A stretch of DNA of 64,000 bases, from NCBI RefSeq assembly GCF_963678635.1, contig NC_087069.1, positions 5,379,472-5,443,471 on the forward strand, given 5' to 3'. Below are positions 61,697 through 64,000 of this stretch, piece after piece. Below the pieces are notes generated by a model that did no database searches, had not been told where the DNA came from, and saw only the letters and a list, made by a program, of their open reading frames with translations. A program made the position numbers and the translations under genes. Each line of letters begins with the position of its first letter. Positions within the stretch are counted from its first letter, which is position 1. This stretch comes from Symsagittifera roscoffensis (taxonomy: Eukaryota > Xenacoelomorpha > Acoela > Convolutidae).

Positions 61697-64000
61697 TTGA
61701 TTCGAAATGAAGATAACTCAGAAAATTCAGTACTTCAATTTTTGACATCACCATTAACTGAGACTCGCGGACGAATAGAATTTTGTAAAAATGTAATTGC
61801 AAATTTATTCGAAAAAGGAGAAAGCACGTGCATAAAAAAATTTCCCGATTTAAAAATCAAAAGACAACTTCGCGATCGCGATATCAAAGGTATATAAAGT
61901 CTCACATCACAATATAGAATCTACACAATAGAAATCAAATCACCAAATGCATTCTATGACAAATGTCTCATCCAAACTAACGATGTCGATATTGAATTTT
62001 CAAAAGTTTTTACACAAAACTCTTCAAGAGCAAACTCGATACCTACATAGGATGTATTCTCACATATCTATAGCTATTTATTTATTTTAGAATTGGAAGA
62101 ACCTCAAAGCGATTCACTTACTCAAACATCTCGACATACAATTGTACGACAAGAAATACATATATTGTCCAAATTTCTACATGCATTTCGAGAAAATCTA
62201 ATAAATGATCAAATAACACAAAAAGTTGAACACGATTTACAAAAAATTTTGGCATGGTTTATAATCAATAATTTGGTCACAATATTGATCTTATTGAGCA
62301 AGCAAGAAAAAATTGTCGACCACAAAGTACAGATGATGAAACTGTACTAGCAAAACAATCAGTCTATGTATGGGACCCTGAATGGTCTTATGAACTATTT
62401 AGTCTTACGAACTGTTAGCACTATTTCTATTTGAAAAAATTATGTTAGATTATATCCACTTACAGTTGAGGCAACACCTTTTACCTATAATTCATTCTTC
62501 CATGAAAGAACAGGAAATAATAGTTTATATTCTACATTTATAAATAAGGTAATATAAACGGATTAGGAAACCTTACTTAACAAAATATACAAACTCCATC
62601 ACACTTTGTAAGCAAAGAAACTGTAGAAACAATAACAACAACAGAAGCACAAAGAAGCATTTCACCTTTTCAAGCAAACTTTACAACTCCAAAATTATAA
62701 AATTCATTCTTACAACAAACAATCATACAATCCACAGTAAAAACTCTGTTGCACCAAAATATTGACAAATGGATTACCAAATAAGTCGACCAGTAACAAA
62801 ACCAACATACAAACAAATAGAAATATTTTGCAGAACACGATTATAACTACGTAACTGGACCAAAAACGACAAAACTATAAGACATACTTAAACTTTTGCG
62901 CAAAGTCGAATTGTACCACAACCGAATTTAAACTCAGCAACTTTTCATGATCAACCACGATCTTCACAAGAACAAAATGGAAACTACCTATTTTTTCAAC
63001 AACGTAAAAATCATACAAACAAATACCATCCTAAAAAACAACCTCATCAATAGGCACAAAAATTTTTTTTCCATCAGATGATGATAAATAATATGATCAA
63101 AATCATCAACATTTTTCCTCAAACCGAAAACCCTTTGTTACAGTATTGATCAGCTAGATATTTTTGAACCATACACAAGAAATGAACAAATAGGACAACC
63201 TAGTTATAATCAACCATCTCACAACAACAATATTCAACAGCAAAATCCAGTCAATACACATTCATGTCAACCAACTCAGATGCAAAATGAAATTCCAGTG
63301 CAATAATATTTACAACAACACGAAAGAACAAAAAGGCAACTAACAAGTTTTTCTCAAATGCTACACGCCGCAGAATCATTAAAAGTGACAATGAATCCAT
63401 ACTTTATGGGTGGTTCATCAATAACATCAAATAAACCACTAATGGTATTCACAGTCACAAATCCAGACTACTCTGCAGAAGATTATCTCAATGCAGTCAC
63501 AGCAGTTTTAACTCTAATATAGACGTGAACCAATAAACACGCCAACTCATCAAAATTGGATACATAGACGCACAGCTCTAATCCAAAATCCAAAATATCT
63601 TGACGGCGCAGCTCAAAATTGGTTTTCGGTTCTACCTATAGAAATAAAATCAGATTGGAAACGATTCACACAAGAATTCTCAAAAATGTTTGATTAAGTG
63701 AGAAACAAGCAACATTACAGAGTTTTATGCAATGAAATTCGTAGTCTACCCAATGAAACAATAAAACAACTTGCAGCAAGAATAGAAACACTAGTCCAAA
63801 AAACATATTCACTTAATTTTCATGATTATGAAAATACAAAGATGACAAAAATCCTAATGATGACTCTAACACCTCAATTGCGAAAAACAGCAAAAAACAG
63901 AGAGCATCACATCCTTCATCAGCCCGAGAACCAGATTTAAGTTTTAGGAAACTATTAGATAAACTGAAACAAGCAGAAGTAACTATGAAAATAGAAGAAA
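61697..64000 (+). pseudogene. gag: Gag, old broken copy
   Basis: Homologous to the young gag along its length with many stops and indels. Readable pieces: 61697-61897, 62093-62350 and the capsid at 63390-64000 (LPNETIKQLAARIETLVQK). At about 63605-63640 this copy keeps the TGG-TTT frame that the young copy has lost. Cut by the window end. Confidence 0.85.

Larger units (their letters stand above)
58526..64000 (+). mobile_element. Old relative of the giant element, 5' part
   Basis: LTR, PBS, leader, ORF0 and gag align along their length to 10582-15100 with many substitutions and stops. It continues past the window edge, so its pol and 3' module are not visible. Same orientation as the giant element. 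Confidence 0.9.

Overview
The window is invertebrate-type nuclear DNA: AT-rich, intron-containing, full of retrotransposons, with one 200-base run of N. No organelle, bacterial or CRISPR features are visible. I cannot name the species. The retroelement types present (BEL/Pao, several Ty3/gypsy lineages, an env-bearing giant element) are common in arthropods and other invertebrates.

Layout. 1-10577: old, mostly non-coding DNA with relics (a LINE-like tail, an RNase H-like relic), two copies of a diverged dispersed repeat, a C-rich/G-rich block, a possible host exon near 7.5 kb, and a 1.19-kb terminal-inverted-repeat element. 10582-29316: a giant (18.7 kb) LTR retrotransposon with 410-bp LTRs that differ at one base and a 4-bp target duplication (CTTC). 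In order it carries a small Arg-rich leader ORF, a basic ORF0, gag, pol (protease, RT, RNase H, integrase), a small two-segment membrane protein, a Ser/Thr/Pro-rich ORF that lacks an ATG, a signal-peptide glycoprotein (env-like) and a further unknown ORF. 30.1-49.3 kb: three exons of a seven-transmembrane receptor on the + strand, with compatible splice phases. A decayed Ty3/gypsy element (32.6-37.7 kb) lies in one intron and an intact antisense BEL/Pao element (38735-47872, TSD GAGGC) in the next. 49.5-57.6 kb: non-autonomous repeat DNA, including a 2.76-kb palindrome with no spacer, a 234-bp triple tandem repeat and TIR-like ends sharing a CCCGGGTTGACC core. 57.6-58.24 kb: an unknown 208-residue minus-strand ORF. 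58526-64000: the 5' part of an old, broken relative of the giant element, with an internally duplicated leader.

How the parts fit. The old copy at the right edge acts as a comparator for the young giant element. It shows that the leader ORF, ORF0, gag and an LTR hairpin are conserved features, and it exposes a one-base deletion in the young gag. The young element has more coding breaks than its near-identical LTRs predict, including two in-frame TAA codons between capsid and protease. The best candidates for something undescribed are its 3' accessory module (21.5-27.3 kb), the covarying hairpins in the BEL leader, the tRNA-like sequence inside the BEL LTR, and the large palindrome.
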